The notes below the pieces were generated by a model, which saw only the letters and a list, made by a program, of their open reading frames with translations, ran no database searches and was not told where the DNA came from. Position numbers and translations under genes: made by a program. Positions 23,806-25,736 of a stretch of 25,736 nt of DNA are shown here, in pieces (within the stretch, counting starts at the first letter, position 1; every line of letters starts with the position of its first letter). Origin of the DNA: Rikenellaceae bacterium. GTDB lineage: Bacteria; Bacteroidota; Bacteroidia; Bacteroidales; UBA932. Location of the stretch: contig CAAFZB010000005.1 in assembly GCA_900767405.1 (NCBI GenBank), positions 1-25,736 on the forward strand. The letters are read 5' to 3'.

Positions 23806-24682
23806 TCATCGCTCCGGTTTCGTTAACATAATAGGCAACCCAAACGTTGGGAAGTCTACGCTTATGAACGCCCTGGTGGGAGAGAAACTGTGCATTGTCA
23901 CTGCAAAGGCGCAGACTACCCGGCACCGAATTATGGGAATCATAAACGGAGAAGATTTCCAGATTGTTTTTTCTGACACCCCGGGCATCCTCAAGCCCAA
24001 CTACCGGCTTCAGGAAGATATGCTCGGCTGCGTAGACGAGGCATTGGGCGATGCCGATGTCATTCTTTATGTTACCGACACCGTAGAAAAGGCCGACAAA
24101 AACGCGGAGTACATAAGCAAACTCAAGGATATCGAGTGCCCCGTAGTGGTGGTACTCAACAAGATAGACATAAGCGACCAGCCCAAGGTAATGGAACTTA
24201 TGTCCTGGTGGAAAGAACAGCTGCCCGCCGCGACCGTAATTCCGGCAAGCGCTCAGGAACGCTTCAACATAGAATCAATCCTGAGCACCGTGACCGGGCT
24301 GCTTCCGGAATGCCCGCCCTGGTACGACAAGGACACCTTCACCGACAGGAATCTGAGATTCTTTGCATCGGAAATAATACGGGAGCAGATTCTGCTGGGC
24401 TACAAGGAAGAAATTCCATACAGTTGCGAGGTCGTAGTGGACAGTTTCAAGGAAGGCAGCGAACGCTACGACATAAGCGCGGTCATCTACGTTATGAGGG
24501 AGTCCCAGAAAGGCATCGTCATAGGAAGGCAGGGGGCGGCGCTCAAGAAAGTCGGCACTGCCGCCAGACTCGAAATGGAAGAATTCTTCCAGAAAAAGGT
24601 TTTCCTTCAACTTTTTGTAAAGGTTGATCCGGACTGGAGAGAAAGCCGCAGGGAATTAAGGAAATTCGGATACGAACAATAA
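23798..24682 (+). CDS. era: GTPase Era
   Basis: Era is an essential GTPase that binds the 3' end of 16S rRNA and helps 30S subunit maturation. The 294-aa protein has G1 GNPNVGKST (13-21), G2 TT at 40-41 within AKAQTTRHRI, G3 DTPG (60-63), G4 NKID (121-124) and G5 SAQ (151-153). It ends in a KH-type RNA-binding domain with GIVIGRQGAALKKVG at about 234-248. Length and order are normal. It overlaps the pseudouridine synthase gene by 8 nt (ATGTCTAG), and parC starts 6 nt after its stop, so the three genes are probably co-transcribed. Confidence 0.98.
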   Translation: MSSHRSGFVNIIGNPNVGKSTLMNALVGEKLCIVTAKAQTTRHRIMGIINGEDFQIVFSDTPGILKPNYRLQEDMLGCVDEALGDADVILYVTDTVEKADKNAEYISKLKDIECPVVVVLNKIDISDQPKVMELMSWWKEQLPAATVIPASAQERFNIESILSTVTGLLPECPPWYDKDTFTDRNLRFFASEIIREQILLGYKEEIPYSCEVVVDSFKEGSERYDISAVIYVMRESQKGIVIGRQGAALKKVGTAARLEMEEFFQKKVFLQLFVKVDPDWRESRRELRKFGYEQ

Positions 24683-24688
24683 ACGCAT

Positions 24689-25736
24689 ATGGAGACAGAT
24701 TCGCACAAGTTCAAACTAACCGGGATGTTTAAGGAATGGTACCTGGATTATGCTTCCTACGTAATCCTGCACAGGGCCGTCCCCCATATTGTGGACGGGC
24801 TCAAGCCGGTGCAGAGGCGTGTCCTTCACGCTATGTCCGTCATCGACGACGGCGCATACGTCAAGGTGGCCAACATCGTAGGACAGTCTATGCAGTACCA
24901 CCCTCACGGAGACCAGTCCATTCTTGGAGCCCTCGTAACCCTTGGTCAGAAGAACCTGCTGATAGACTGTCAGGGAAACTGGGGGAACATTCTCACCGGA
25001 GACGCCAATGCAGCGCCCCGATACATTGAGGCGCGTCTGAGCAAGTTTGCGAAAGAGGTGGTCTTTGACCCCAAGATAACCCATACGATGAAGTCCTATG
25101 ACGGACGCAGGGATGAACCTACCGAACTTCCAGTCCGCTTTCCCCTGCTTCTCGCGCAAGGTACCGAGGGAATCGGCGTCGGCCTCGCATCCAAGATTCT
25201 ACCACATAACTTCAACGAACTGCTGGATGCATCGGTAGCAATACTCCAGGGACACGAATACGAACTCTATCCCGATTTCCCCACGGGCGGATATGCCGAC
25301 TGCAGCAAATATATGAACGGCGGCCGTGGAGGCAGCGTCAAGGTAAGGGCCAGGATAGAGAAGAGGGGCAAGAACATTATCGCCATCACCGAAATTCCAT
25401 ACGGTAAGACTACCCATATCCTCATCGATTCCATTCTCAAGGCCAAGGACCAGAACAAGATCAAGATTAAGAAAATCGAGGATATGACCACCGACAAGGT
25501 GGAAATCCTCATCCACCTTCCCAACGACGTGTCTCCGGACAAGACCATCGACGCCCTGTACGCATTCACCGACTGCGAGACCAACATCGCCCCCAACGCC
25601 TGTGTAATAAAGGACAACAAACCGGCATTCCTCACCGTCAACGACATTCTAGAGTACAGCACTATGCACACCCGAGATCTGCTCAAGCAGCAGCTCGAGA
25701 TAAAACTCAACGAGCTGGAGGATGACTGGCATTACA
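24689..25736 (+). CDS. parC: DNA topoisomerase IV subunit A (partial, runs off the window end)
   Basis: An open frame of 349 codons starts at the ATG at 24689 and is still open at the window end. It encodes the breakage-reunion part of a type IIA topoisomerase A subunit: YVILHRAVPHIVDGLKPVQRR (24-44), YHPHGD (70-75), QGNWGNILTGDANAAPRYIEARL with the catalytic Tyr112, and GIGVGLASKILPHNF. The pattern, including KIKIKKIEDMTTDKVEILIHL and ALYAFTDCETNIAPN, is that of Bacteroidota ParC rather than GyrA. The enzyme decatenates daughter chromosomes using ATP with ParE. In the quinolone region HPHGDQSILG, the residues equivalent to GyrA Ser83 and Asp87 are Gln76 and Gly80. The C-terminal part lies outside the window. 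Confidence 0.93.
   Translation, partial: METDSHKFKLTGMFKEWYLDYASYVILHRAVPHIVDGLKPVQRRVLHAMSVIDDGAYVKVANIVGQSMQYHPHGDQSILGALVTLGQKNLLIDCQGNWGNILTGDANAAPRYIEARLSKFAKEVVFDPKITHTMKSYDGRRDEPTELPVRFPLLLAQGTEGIGVGLASKILPHNFNELLDASVAILQGHEYELYPDFPTGGYADCSKYMNGGRGGSVKVRARIEKRGKNIIAITEIPYGKTTHILIDSILKAKDQNKIKIKKIEDMTTDKVEILIHLPNDVSPDKTIDALYAFTDCETNIAPNACVIKDNKPAFLTVNDILEYSTMHTRDLLKQQLEIKLNELEDDWHY

Overview
The window looks like core chromosome from a member of the Bacteroidales (phylum Bacteroidota). Three things point there. The 5' part of a 16S rRNA gene reads GATGAACGCTAGCGGCAGGC after the universal start. The clearest promoter has the Bacteroidota layout (TTTG, 19 nt, TACCTTTG). The gene content includes a complete Bat (Bacteroides aerotolerance) cluster and a Bacteroidota-type topoisomerase IV subunit A. 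I see no insertion sequence, integrase, phage gene, CRISPR array or tRNA. Almost every base is coding, and the only gene-free stretch over 300 nt is the rRNA leader.

Layout. Positions 1-402 (minus) are the 5' end of 16S rRNA, preceded in transcription order by a leader of about 400 nt and a strong promoter at 813-843. From 19793 down to 882 every protein gene is on the minus strand. In transcription order these are moxR, a DUF58 gene, a DUF4381-like gene, batA, batB, batC, a fused batD-batE, a secreted metallophosphoesterase/beta-propeller protein, folC, a short PurL-like protein, ppdK, glyA, a TrmH-family RNA methyltransferase, groES and groEL. From moxR to the PurL-like gene, neighbours overlap or lie at most 30 nt apart, so 12.3 kb is probably one transcription unit. 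ppdK has its own 53-nt upstream region with a candidate promoter and an inverted repeat.

From 19820 onward the genes are on the plus strand: truA, then an exbB-exbD-tonB energy-transduction set with its own promoter-like element, then an RsuA/RluB-type pseudouridine synthase with a long hexapeptide-repeat extension, era, and the first 349 codons of parC, cut by the window end. The two arms diverge from a 26-nt gap between moxR and truA.

How the genes fit together. The MoxR ATPase, DUF58 protein and two membrane-anchored von Willebrand A proteins, with TPR and beta-domain partners, form the envelope complex linked to aerotolerance and stress in Bacteroides. The exbB-exbD-tonB set would energise outer-membrane transporters. 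The remaining genes serve one-carbon metabolism (glyA, folC), pyruvate/PEP exchange (ppdK), protein folding (groES-groEL), RNA modification and ribosome assembly (TrmH, TruA, RluB-like, Era), and chromosome decatenation (parC).

I found no obviously new multi-gene defence or metabolic system. The most unusual items are the PurL-like protein that has lost the PurL active-site loops, the BatD-BatE fusion with an internal signal-like segment, related C-terminal tails in two Bat-operon proteins, the hexapeptide-repeat tail of the pseudouridine synthase, and the arrangement of promoter, hairpin and two boxA-like elements ahead of 16S.
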